Assembly (NCBI GenBank): GCA_930990665.1
Contig: CAKNQN010000007.1
Coordinates: 27,660 to 91,659 of the forward strand
Direction: 5' to 3'
Length of the DNA: 64,000 nt
Source of the DNA: an uncultured Clostridia bacterium
GTDB taxonomy: Bacteria; Bacillota; Clostridia; Christensenellales; Borkfalkiaceae
The position numbers and the translations under genes are program-made. The notes below the pieces were generated by a model. It worked only from the letters and a program-made list of their open reading frames with translations, made no database searches and was not told the DNA's origin. Numbering within the stretch: the first letter of the stretch is position 1; every line of letters begins with the position of its first letter. This document shows, piece after piece, positions 1 to 11,781 of the stretch.

Positions 1-704
1 CTGCGGCGGAACAGGAAGGGCAGGCGCCTTGCAAGAGGCGGGGAGGACGGGAACAGGCGATGCGCGGCGGGTCAGGAAAGAGACGGGCGAGCTCCTTTCT
101 GTCTCCCTTTTATCTGTTTGCCGCGGCGGCGGTCTTTTTCGGCTGCGGGGCGGAAGCGGTCATGAATCAGTGGGTGGCGACGTATGCCGCGGAGCTTTTG
201 GGAAGCGAATGGGGTTCGGCACTGGGTGCCGCCCTCTTTGCGCTTTGCCTCGGCGGGGGAGGGGTGCTGTACGTTCTGCGGCTGCGCCGAAAGGGAGTAT
301 CTTTTTTTCTGCTTGTTTCGAGTGCGGCAGCGGCCTTTGTTCTGTACCTCCTGGCGGCGCTTCTCCCTTGGCGCATCCCTGCGCTCGTCTGCGCCGCGGC
401 CTGCGGCTTCTTTGCCGGGATTCTTTCCCCCGGGGCGATGTCCGCCGCGGCCGCAGGTCTTTCCGCCGCGGGCGGCCGCATGATCGCCGCGCTCTCCGTC
501 TCGCAGGATGTGGGCGCGGCGCTTCTGCCTTCGGCGGGCAGCGCCATCGCCGAAAAATTTTCCGTGCGCAGCTGCTTTCTCGTCCTCTCTGCCGCCCCGC
601 TTCTCGCGGCGGCCGCCCTCGCGCTCATGGCAAGGGCGGGGAGAAAAGCAGAAAACTTTCAACGCGATCGGAGAAATTTTTCCATTCGTATGCGGAAACG
701 ATAG
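1..704 (+). CDS. MFS-type transporter, C-terminal part (5' end lies outside the window)
   Basis: Frame is open from the window edge; hydrophobic helices and a Gly/Ala-rich pattern as in a major facilitator C-terminal half. Confidence 0.65.
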   Translation, partial: AAEQEGQAPCKRRGGREQAMRGGSGKRRASSFLSPFYLFAAAAVFFGCGAEAVMNQWVATYAAELLGSEWGSALGAALFALCLGGGGVLYVLRLRRKGVSFFLLVSSAAAAFVLYLLAALLPWRIPALVCAAACGFFAGILSPGAMSAAAAGLSAAGGRMIAALSVSQDVGAALLPSAGSAIAEKFSVRSCFLVLSAAPLLAAAALALMARAGRKAENFQRDRRNFSIRMRKR

Positions 705-720
705 GAATTGACGCCATTTT

Positions 721-2220
721 ATGGTAAAATACCATTCGGATCGATCTTTCAAAGGTTTGTTTATGCGAAACAAGAGGAAAACTCAAGACAATATCCCTTC
801 CCGGGAAAATACGGAAACGGATCCGAAAATTTTGGAAAACACGCCCGCCGAGGAGAAAGACCTTACTGTCTGTCCTGCGTCTGCTACGGCGAAGGAGAAG
901 ATAGAGGACGGTTCCGCGGCAAAAGTCTCCGAAAACGATGCGGCAGAGAACCCCGTGCAGAATGAGAGCACGGAGCGCGATATATCGACCGCGGGGAATA
1001 ATGCCGCAGCGGCGGAAAAGGCTTCCGCTTCTGCGGGTACAAGCGCACCGTCTGCGGAAGGGGAGGAAAGTTCTGCGTCGGAGAACGGGCTCGAAGAGGC
1101 AAAGCTGAAAAAACAGAGCCGCCGCAACAAGATCGGATTCCTGATCTCGCTTCTCATCATCGGGTGCGTGGTATATGCGCTGTGGACCCTTTCCAACACC
1201 CTGTCGCAGGGAGATACGGCCACATTCCGAGAGGTGGTCGCGGGCATGAACTGGTGGTACATTGTGCTCGCGTTCGGACTGTTTTTCGTGATGTTCGTGA
1301 TGGAGGCGCTCAAATTTACCCTGCTTTGCCGCTGCAACCAGTGTTCGCTCGGCTTTGCCAAGGATATGAAGCTTGCACTCATCGGCAAATATTACGAATG
1401 CATCACCCCCTTTTCTTCGGGCGGGCAGCCCATGCAGATCTATTATCTGCATAAAAACGGCGTTCCTTCGGCCAAGGGGGCTTCCATCGCCATGGTCAAG
1501 TACGGCGTGCACATGCTCGGTTTTACCGTGGTGGCGGCGCTGGTGATGGGGTTCGGGGTCCCCTGGCTCGGAAAACTGATCGACAACCAGGCCACCCTCA
1601 ACGTGATCATCATCTGCGGCTGGATCGGGTTCGGGATCAACGCCTTTATTCCCGTTTTCGTGACGCTGGTCGTGTTCCTGCCCAAGCCTGTGGCGTGGCT
1701 CGTCAACCTGTGCGTGAAGATCCTGCACAAGATCCGCATCATCCGTCACCCGGAAAAATGGGAAGCCAAGGTGCGCAAATGGTTCGACGATTTTTCCGTC
1801 TTTTCGCAATTCGTCTATAAAAAACCGCTCGCGTTTCTGGCGCTGTTCCTGCTTTGCCTGGGAGAACCCGTCATCGAACTTATCTTTCCGTATCTGGTGC
1901 TCGTCGGCATGCTGGGCGGAAACGTGGCGGGCATGCAGGGCGGCGAACTCTTTTTTGCCGTCGTGGTGCTGGCCATGTACGCCACCTATGCCGCCACCTT
2001 TATCCCGACGCCCGGCAATTCCGGCGCCATCGAGATGATCTTTCTGGCAGCGTTTGCCACGATGACGGAGAGCGTGCTCTTCTGGTTCGTGCTTTTCTGG
2101 AGATTTATCATCTACTATACCTGGATCGTGCTCGGCCTCGGCATGAACGTGACCGACCTCGCCCGTCGTATGCACGCCCGCCGCAAAGAGGCGCGCGCGT
2201 CCGGCGCCCGACGAGAATGA
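721..2220 (+). CDS. Lysylphosphatidylglycerol synthase TM region/UPF0104-like flippase family protein with long low-complexity N-terminal extension
   Basis: ORF translation: TM region with GKYYECITPFSSGGQPMQIYYL and FIPTPGNSGAIE motifs typical of the family; start may be at 763. Confidence 0.75.
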   Translation: MVKYHSDRSFKGLFMRNKRKTQDNIPSRENTETDPKILENTPAEEKDLTVCPASATAKEKIEDGSAAKVSENDAAENPVQNESTERDISTAGNNAAAAEKASASAGTSAPSAEGEESSASENGLEEAKLKKQSRRNKIGFLISLLIIGCVVYALWTLSNTLSQGDTATFREVVAGMNWWYIVLAFGLFFVMFVMEALKFTLLCRCNQCSLGFAKDMKLALIGKYYECITPFSSGGQPMQIYYLHKNGVPSAKGASIAMVKYGVHMLGFTVVAALVMGFGVPWLGKLIDNQATLNVIIICGWIGFGINAFIPVFVTLVVFLPKPVAWLVNLCVKILHKIRIIRHPEKWEAKVRKWFDDFSVFSQFVYKKPLAFLALFLLCLGEPVIELIFPYLVLVGMLGGNVAGMQGGELFFAVVVLAMYATYAATFIPTPGNSGAIEMIFLAAFATMTESVLFWFVLFWRFIIYYTWIVLGLGMNVTDLARRMHARRKEARASGARRE

Positions 2221-2247
2221 AAAAACCGCGCATTTGCGCGGTTTTTA
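2221..2247 (+). terminator. Rho-independent terminator
   Basis: AAAAACCGCGC-attt-GCGCGGTTTTT immediately after the stop codon. Confidence 0.8.
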
Positions 2248-2260
2248 TGCTTACGTATAT

Positions 2261-3118
2261 TCATTTTGTGAGATCGTATCGTGCGGCGAGCTCGTCGTAT
2301 TTTTCGTAAAGATCGTCAAAATAAAAGATCTTCAGTTTTTTATGTACCTTGTCGCGTTCCCACTGTTTATAGTTGTAGATGTGGAAGAAGGGCAACCAGC
2401 GGATCCCGCGGCAGAAGTGCTTTACGACGGTATCTTTGTGCAGTCCGCGCTGTTCGTTGAAACGGCGGGGGAGATAGATGCGCCGCGTGCAAAGACGGTG
2501 CAGTGCCGTTTGGTCGGGCATGACGAGTTTGTGCGTGCAGACGTAATCCCGCGCCCGCGAGAAAAGTTTGGTCTGGCGTATGCGCTTTAAGTTGAGTAGC
2601 AGCACGCCCGCATTGCAGTAGTGGCGGTTGATCCAGAATTTACCCATGTAATCGAGTACGGCGCCGTATTCCGCATCGCCGAGATCGACGTCGTAGAGCT
2701 GCCCGATGTCGGAAGCGCACATCGTGTCGATGTCGAGGTAGATGATCTTGTCCGGCAGGCCTTCCAGTCCGTCCAGATACAGGCGCAGGAGGGTATAGGG
2801 AGTATAGAAGTTTTTCGTGTTCTTGCCGTCGGCCAGTTCCCGGCGGAACGGTTCGCTCACGTCCACGCGGCATGCCGAACTCTGCCCGTTCTTTTCTTTG
2901 AGAACGCCGTCGAGAATGCGGATCTGTTCTTCGCTGAAGGGCACAAAGGCGGGGTCGACTTCGTGCAGATCCATCGTCAGCACAAAGACGTGCAGTGGAC
3001 GAGCCGTAAATTTGGCGAGTGAAAGCACGGAGAGCAACAGGCCCGGAAAAACGCGTTTGTTGCCGCTGTAACACACGGAGATCGTGTCATTCGGCATAGA
3101 TACAGTGTCGTTTGGCAT
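2261..3118 (-). CDS. Glycosyltransferase family 8 protein
   Basis: Translation contains KIIYLDIDTMCASDI (DxD), YCNAGVLLLNL and DQTALHRL motifs. Confidence 0.8.
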   Translation of the reverse strand: MPNDTVSMPNDTISVCYSGNKRVFPGLLLSVLSLAKFTARPLHVFVLTMDLHEVDPAFVPFSEEQIRILDGVLKEKNGQSSACRVDVSEPFRRELADGKNTKNFYTPYTLLRLYLDGLEGLPDKIIYLDIDTMCASDIGQLYDVDLGDAEYGAVLDYMGKFWINRHYCNAGVLLLNLKRIRQTKLFSRARDYVCTHKLVMPDQTALHRLCTRRIYLPRRFNEQRGLHKDTVVKHFCRGIRWLPFFHIYNYKQWERDKVHKKLKIFYFDDLYEKYDELAARYDLTK

Positions 3119-3223
3119 GATAAAATACTCCCGATCGGAATAAATGCATTATAACACATTTGTCTGCAAAAGGCAAGGGATTGTTTTGAATCCTTCCGCC
3201 GCAGGCAAACGAGAGGAGGAAGG

Positions 3224-3913
3224 ATGGACGTCTGGCAGGTGATGCGCGCGCGGCATTCGGTGCGCGCCTATGAACACAGACCTCTTCCGCAGGAGATCGC
3301 CGAAAAGCTCCGCGAAGAGGTGGAGCAGTGCAACCGGGAAGGCGGGCTGAGTATCCGCCTTGTGACGGATGAGCCGAAGGCGTTTTCCGGCTTTCTGGCG
3401 CATTACGGGAAATTTTCGGGCGTCGAAAATTATTTTGTTTTGGCCGGACGGCGTGGCAAAGACCTCGACGAGCGCGCGGGATATTACGGCGAGCGGCTGG
3501 TGCTGTTTGCACAGTCGCTGGGGCTGAATACCTGTTGGGCGGCGCTCACCTTTTCCCGCCGCGCCGCAAAGGAGTTTGCGCACCTCAAAGAGGGGGAAAA
3601 GCTCGTCTGCGTCATCGCGCTCGGCTACGGAAAGACGCAGGGGACCCCGCATCGGGGAAAGACACTCTCCGAGGTGTGCGCCTATGCCACGGATGCCGAC
3701 CGGAACGGCGCGCACCCCGCCTGGTTCCTGCGCGGCGCAGAGGCCGCGATTCTCGCCCCGACGGCCGTCAATCAGCAGAAATTTCTTTTCACGCTCACAA
3801 AAGACGGCGTCCGCGCACAGCAAAAGGGCGGCTTTTGCCGCGGCATCGACCTGGGTATCGTAAAATACCATTTCGAGCTCGGTGCCGGCAGGGAAAATTT
3901 CGAGTGGGTGTGA
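3224..3913 (+). CDS. Nitroreductase family protein
   Basis: N-terminal RHSVRAYEHRPL, YYGERLVLFAQSLGLNTCW; nitroreductase fold pattern. Confidence 0.75.
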   Translation: MDVWQVMRARHSVRAYEHRPLPQEIAEKLREEVEQCNREGGLSIRLVTDEPKAFSGFLAHYGKFSGVENYFVLAGRRGKDLDERAGYYGERLVLFAQSLGLNTCWAALTFSRRAAKEFAHLKEGEKLVCVIALGYGKTQGTPHRGKTLSEVCAYATDADRNGAHPAWFLRGAEAAILAPTAVNQQKFLFTLTKDGVRAQQKGGFCRGIDLGIVKYHFELGAGRENFEWV

Positions 3914-4029
3914 TCGCGAAGCCGCCGCGGCCCGATCGATGCGGATGCAGCTTTCGGCGGATGCAGCTTTTGTATGTCTGTCACAGAGAATAAAAATTTG
4001 AAAAATTTAGTTAACCAATGTTAATTTAA

Positions 4030-4058
4030 TTGACAAAGGAAAAAATTTGCGATAAAAT
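4030..4058 (+). promoter_or_regulatory. SigA-type promoter (TTGACA-17-TAAAAT)
   Basis: TTGACA 4030-4035, 17-bp spacer, TAAAAT 4053-4058. Confidence 0.6.
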
Positions 4059-4063
4059 AGGAA

Positions 4064-4211
4064 CAAGTTCGGCGGCGGAAAAGCGGCCGGGCTGCCCTTC
4101 GGGGGCAGAGAAAAGCGGGGGAGCTTTGACAAAAAAAGCCTATTCGTTCCAATAACCTACCGATAAGAACGGGCGGGGCGCGGCCTTCGGGCGCGCCCCG
4201 CCCGTCATTTT
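4064..4211 (+). ncRNA. Candidate orphan small RNA ending in a strong intrinsic terminator
   Basis: Consensus promoter just upstream, internal CTGCCC-ttcgg-GGGCAG hairpin, terminal GGGCGGGGCGCG-gccttcggg-CGCGCCCCGCCC hairpin with T-rich tail; no ORF. Confidence 0.4.
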
Positions 4212-4355
4212 TAAGACGCTGGAAGTATTGCGGGAGAGGAAGAAGGGACAGGGCCGCATAGCGGCGGCTGAAATGCCTATGAGCCGGGGAAAGCACATGA
4301 CCGCTATGCGGCGCGGGGGCGCGGTGGCCATATAGCGGCAGTGGGGGTAAAGAGG

Positions 4356-4440
4356 CAGGGCCGCATGGCGGCGGTGGGGTGAAGGTACAGGGCCGCATTG
4401 CAGTGGTGGGGTGAAGGTACAGGGCCGCGTTAAGGTGGGG
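4356..4440. repeat. About three tandem 32-bp repeat units in an intergenic region
   Basis: CAGGGCCGCAT/GTT...GTGGGGTGAAGGTA recurs at 4356, 4388 and 4420; diverged copies occur to about 4249. Confidence 0.7.
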
Positions 4441-4544
4441 CGTTTTGTAGAGGTCTGTGGGTTGCCGTGCGGCTGCCCTTTGGTACGCGCCCGCGAGAGG
4501 AGAGAAAAAATTCCGCGGGAGATTTTCTGAGAGGATTGACAACG

Positions 4545-7507
<2,963 letters not shown>

Positions 7508-7578
7508 GTATTTGACTTTCCCGCCGCCGCGCTCTATAATAAATCCGTAATAATAAGAAAAACAGGAGGAACTGCAAT

Positions 7579-8745
7579 ATGCTCGGTAACTTTACATTTT
7601 GCAACCCTACCAAATTGTATTTCGGCAAGGATGCGCTGTCGGGACTGGAGGAGGAGCTGCCCAAGTACGGCAAGCGGGTGTTGCTTGTATACGGCGGCGG
7701 TTCTATCAAAAGAAACGGCATCTACGACAAGGTCACGGCCATTCTGAAAGAGTGCGGCAAAGAGATCTTTGAAGACGGCGGCGTGATGCCTAACCCCACG
7801 ACGGAAAAACTGGCGGAAGGGGTCGGGCGCGCCAAGGCGGCGAAGGCGGATTTCATTCTCGCCGTGGGCGGCGGGTCGGTTTGCGATTATGCTAAGGCGG
7901 TCTCCGTCTCGGTGTATTGCGAGGAGGATCCTTGGGAAAAGTATTATCTGCGCTTTGAAGAGCCTTCCTGCAAGATCCTGCCCGTCGGCTGCGTGCTGAC
8001 GATGGTGGGCACGGGCAGCGAGATGAACGGCGGGTCCGTCATTACCAACCATGCGCAGAAACTCAAGATCGGGAAAGTGTTCGGCCCGGAAGTCTTCCCC
8101 AAATTCTCCGTGCTCGATCCCGAATTTACTTTCACCCTTCCTCATTACCAGATGGTGGCAGGATTTTTTGACATCATGTCGCATATCCTCGAACAGTATC
8201 TTTCGGGCGAGGACGACAACACCTCCGATTATCTGTCGGAAGGACTGATGCGTTCGCTCATCCACAGCTCGCGCATCGCGGTGAAGGATCCGCAGAACTA
8301 CGAGGCGCGCAGCAACATCATGTGGACGGCGACCTGGGCGCTGAACACGCTGATCGCCTGCGGCAAGAGTACCGACTGGGAGGTGCACATGCTCGGCCAG
8401 GCAGTCGGCGCGCATACAGACGCCACGCACGGCATGACGCTTTCGGCCGTGTCGCTGCCCTATTATAAACATATCATGCCGTACGGTCTTGCAAAATTTA
8501 AGCGCTTTGCCGTCAATGTGTGGGGCGTAGACGCCGCGGGCAAGAGCGACGAACAGGTCGCAAACGAGGGCCTTTCCGCCATGGAAAGCTGGATGAAAGA
8601 GCTGGGACTTGCGATGAACATATCGCAGCTGGGCGCCACCGAAGAGATGATCCCGGGGCTCGTCGAGAGCACGCTCATCATGCAGGGAGGCTACAAGGTC
8701 CTGACCAAAGAGGAGATCGCGGAAATTTTCCGCGCCAGCCTGTAA
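7579..8745 (+). CDS. Iron-containing alcohol dehydrogenase (butanol-dehydrogenase-like)
   Basis: LLVYGGGSIKRNGIYDKV, AVGGGSVCDYAKA, H-rich iron site GQAVGAHTDATHG. Confidence 0.88.
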   Translation: MLGNFTFCNPTKLYFGKDALSGLEEELPKYGKRVLLVYGGGSIKRNGIYDKVTAILKECGKEIFEDGGVMPNPTTEKLAEGVGRAKAAKADFILAVGGGSVCDYAKAVSVSVYCEEDPWEKYYLRFEEPSCKILPVGCVLTMVGTGSEMNGGSVITNHAQKLKIGKVFGPEVFPKFSVLDPEFTFTLPHYQMVAGFFDIMSHILEQYLSGEDDNTSDYLSEGLMRSLIHSSRIAVKDPQNYEARSNIMWTATWALNTLIACGKSTDWEVHMLGQAVGAHTDATHGMTLSAVSLPYYKHIMPYGLAKFKRFAVNVWGVDAAGKSDEQVANEGLSAMESWMKELGLAMNISQLGATEEMIPGLVESTLIMQGGYKVLTKEEIAEIFRASL

Positions 8746-8815
8746 AAACGCGCGCCGCCTGCAAAAATACGGCGTTGCGGAAAACAGATTCATTGTGCAT
8801 TTACCCACACGAATT

Positions 8816-8850
8816 GCGCCGCGGAAAGCATTGTTCTTTCCGCGGCGTTT
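8816..8850 (+). terminator. Intrinsic terminator
   Basis: CGCCGCGGAAAG...CTTTCCGCGGCG followed by TTTTG. Confidence 0.7.
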
Positions 8851-9090
8851 TGTATAACGAGGGAGCGGAATTTTTGCATTGCCGAACCCTGCATCTGACG
8901 GCGAAAAAGAAAAAATCGGAGAAGATACACAAAATTTGCAATAATTTTTTGTTCAATCGGTTTATTATGATTGTATTTATTTTTATGTTATGATAAAATA
9001 TAGCCAGGAATCAGAAAGCCGCGGCTTTCTTGTCTGCATATGCAGACAAGAGAAATTTTACCGGCGGCAGAGAAAAGGGAGGTACAGCAA

Positions 9091-10848
9091 GTGGCGAAAA
9101 AGTTGAAAAAAGCGTTTACGATTACCGAACTTGTGATCGTGATCGCGGTGGTGGCGATTTTGGCGGCGGTGCTCATTCCTACGTTTGCCAACATCATCGA
9201 CAAAGCGAATGAGTCTTCCGATACGCAGGCCGTGCGCGAAATGAACCTCGCGCTGGAAAATGCGGAGATTTTGGAGGGGAAAGCGGAAGATCTTACCGAT
9301 GCGTTGGAAGTGCTCGCCGATGCGGGTATGGATGCAAACGCGTACAAAGCGCTTTCCAAGGGGCGCAAGTTTGTTTGGGACAGTTCCATAAATCGTGTGC
9401 TGTATGTTACGGACAACAACAAAGTTCTTTATCCCCAAGAATATAAAGATACTATTTATACATTCGGCACGTGGATCACGCTTACCGGTCGGATGGCGGG
9501 CGACGACTCGTGGAAAGATACGGATGTCCCCGTAGCAAGTTATGCTTTGCCGAACGAACAAACTGTAAGCGGTACTTTTACCAAATATACGGTGAGTACA
9601 AACGCGCAGTTGATGTCATTGTCAGAATCTCTGCGTGCGGGCGAATTTGCCAATAAAGGTGCAGGGCTTATTATTGAACTTGAACAGGACGCGGAAATCG
9701 ATTTGCTCGGCGCGGAATGGCTGAGTATCGGCGAGTTTGCGGGTATTTTTAATGGCAACGGCGCCACGATTTCCAACCTTACCATGACGGACAGAACGCA
9801 GGACTGCGTAACTGAGTTCAGTTCTACGACGGGTAACAATTATCGCCCTTATGGTTTTGTTTCGGTGTTTGAAGGCCCTTATTTCGGCAATGTTACGTTT
9901 GCCGACGTAAACATCAGTTTTCCCGGGAATATTCCCGAACTGTCGGCAAATCATACGGTTGCCGCGGCAATCGGTGCGGTGAGAAATACCACTGCCGGAA
10001 AAACCACATATGTGGATAACATAACTGTTTCCGGCAACATCACCTCTTATTACCGCGTGGCGGGCATTGTCGGCTTTGCGGGCGGAGCTTCAAATGCGCG
10101 GATGGTGGGCAATGTAACGATTTCGAACTGTGTGAACAATGCCACGGTAACCTCAACGCTCGGTGCATCCACTTACAATACGGCGGCGGGCATACTTTCC
10201 ACCAGCAACCAGTTTGACGAGGGTGCCACTTTGATCGTTGAAAACAATAAGAATTACGGCACGATCAACGGGCAGGTTTCCGGCGGTATTATTTCCACTC
10301 TGTTCAGCGGCGGATCACAGGCTTCTCATACAATACCGAATCCGAATGGTGGGAATGATATTACCGTTTATGATGATGGGTATGCGGATGGCAGCAAAGG
10401 CACCGTAATAATCCGGAATAACGAAAACCACGGTGCGATCAACGCGCTCCATAAGGCGGGGTATCAAAAAGGTGAATATGTCGACAACGTAAAACTTTTC
10501 GCCGTGGAAACAGGCGCGCGGGCAGCGGGTATCATCTCGGTGCAGGTGCATCAGGAAAACACGTTTGTATACGGCAACTGGAATACCGGCGCACTCCGCG
10601 CAAAGGATGAAGAGAAGCCCGGCGAAGCAACGGAAAGACAGATCGCCTATGCCACCGAAAGGAGCAAAGATACGGGTCTCGGCTATCTTGTCGGCTGGAA
10701 AGAATGGAATGCAGAACAAAAATCGGTACAGTCTGCCAACTATTACGGCGAATCCAAGCAGGTAGTAACGGATGAGAAAGAAGTGACGAAGGAAGAGCCT
10801 GTTTACGAAGATATAAAGGCTGAGGCAAATCGAGATCAGAATCAGTAA
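9091..10848 (+). CDS. Secreted/surface protein with type II/IV prepilin N-terminal methylation domain and large GLUG-like repeat passenger
   Basis: MAKKLKKAFTITELVIVIAVVAILAAVLIPTF prepilin signature; passenger with NGNGATISNLTM-type motifs; GTG start with GGGAGGT RBS. Confidence 0.75.
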   Translation: MAKKLKKAFTITELVIVIAVVAILAAVLIPTFANIIDKANESSDTQAVREMNLALENAEILEGKAEDLTDALEVLADAGMDANAYKALSKGRKFVWDSSINRVLYVTDNNKVLYPQEYKDTIYTFGTWITLTGRMAGDDSWKDTDVPVASYALPNEQTVSGTFTKYTVSTNAQLMSLSESLRAGEFANKGAGLIIELEQDAEIDLLGAEWLSIGEFAGIFNGNGATISNLTMTDRTQDCVTEFSSTTGNNYRPYGFVSVFEGPYFGNVTFADVNISFPGNIPELSANHTVAAAIGAVRNTTAGKTTYVDNITVSGNITSYYRVAGIVGFAGGASNARMVGNVTISNCVNNATVTSTLGASTYNTAAGILSTSNQFDEGATLIVENNKNYGTINGQVSGGIISTLFSGGSQASHTIPNPNGGNDITVYDDGYADGSKGTVIIRNNENHGAINALHKAGYQKGEYVDNVKLFAVETGARAAGIISVQVHQENTFVYGNWNTGALRAKDEEKPGEATERQIAYATERSKDTGLGYLVGWKEWNAEQKSVQSANYYGESKQVVTDEKEVTKEEPVYEDIKAEANRDQNQ

Positions 10849-10861
10849 TTATCTGAACGAG

Positions 10862-10897
10862 TCGGCGGAAAGCGAAAGGCTTTCCGCCGATTTTTTT
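10862..10897 (+). terminator. Intrinsic terminator
   Basis: TCGGCGGAAAG...CTTTCCGCCGATTTTTTT. Confidence 0.8.
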
Positions 10898-11045
10898 GCC
10901 CATTTATCGGCATTTTTGCGCTTTTTGCCGAAAAAACAGCGCGCCGCCGCCGACATCGCTTGAAAAGATGCTTTTTGTGTGATATAATAAACATAATTCC
11001 GTGATCATTTTGCGGAAAACAAAAATTTTTTACGGAGTAACGCTT

Positions 11046-11765
11046 ATGACCTTTCAACTCAATGCGGCCGCGTTCGATAAAAACGCGCCCATCCTGTACG
11101 CGATCGTGGCGATCATCCTCGCCGTCGTCGTGGCGCAGGCGGTGTTCTTCCTCGTGCGCGCCTATCGCCGCGGGGTGAAGATCGGCATGTCGAAAGCGGT
11201 GCTGAACAAGACCATGCTCCGCGCGGGCGTGTTTACGATCGCGCCGGCCGTGGCCATCCTCGTCGGCATCGTCGCCCTCTCGCAGAAGCTCGGCATTCCG
11301 TTGCCCTGGCTTCGCCTTTCCGTTATCGGCAGTTTCAGTTACGAAACCATCGCCGCCAACGTGTTCGAGGGCAACGTGACGGACGCGACCGTCTATGTGA
11401 CGGTGGCGCTGGTGATGACCTGCGGCATGCTCGTCTCCATGTTCCTGCCGCTGTTTACCGCCAAAAAGATCCAGCGCGGGCTCATGCACATCCGCCAGCG
11501 CGACAAAAAATGGGGCGAGATCTTCATGAACGCCCTCTTCCTCGGCATGATCTCCGCTTTCTTGGGCTATGTGTTCGGCGGCGTGGGGGAGGGAGGCTCC
11601 GGTTGGATTCCCGTGCTCGTGTTCCTCGTCTCCGCGGTGGTGATGGCGCTGTGCGGACTTCTTCTGAAGGTGACCAAGTGGCGCTGGATCAACGACTATG
11701 CGCTCCCCATCTGCATCGTGGCGGGCATGGTGTGCGCCGTACCCATCACCATGCTCTTGGGCTGA
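11046..11765 (+). CDS. DUF5058-like integral membrane protein
   Basis: Translation pattern (VVAQAVFFLVRAYRRG..., LPWLRLSVIGSFSYETIAANVF) matches my memory of the DUF5058 family; no search was run. Confidence 0.6.
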   Translation: MTFQLNAAAFDKNAPILYAIVAIILAVVVAQAVFFLVRAYRRGVKIGMSKAVLNKTMLRAGVFTIAPAVAILVGIVALSQKLGIPLPWLRLSVIGSFSYETIAANVFEGNVTDATVYVTVALVMTCGMLVSMFLPLFTAKKIQRGLMHIRQRDKKWGEIFMNALFLGMISAFLGYVFGGVGEGGSGWIPVLVFLVSAVVMALCGLLLKVTKWRWINDYALPICIVAGMVCAVPITMLLG

Positions 11766-11781
11766 AAGGAGGGAAATTCTC

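Noticed and set aside
625-2175. Long minus-strand ORF (516 aa) antisense to the flippase gene
   Set aside because: His/Arg/Asp-rich shadow ORF typical of the antisense frame of GC-rich coding DNA; no family features.
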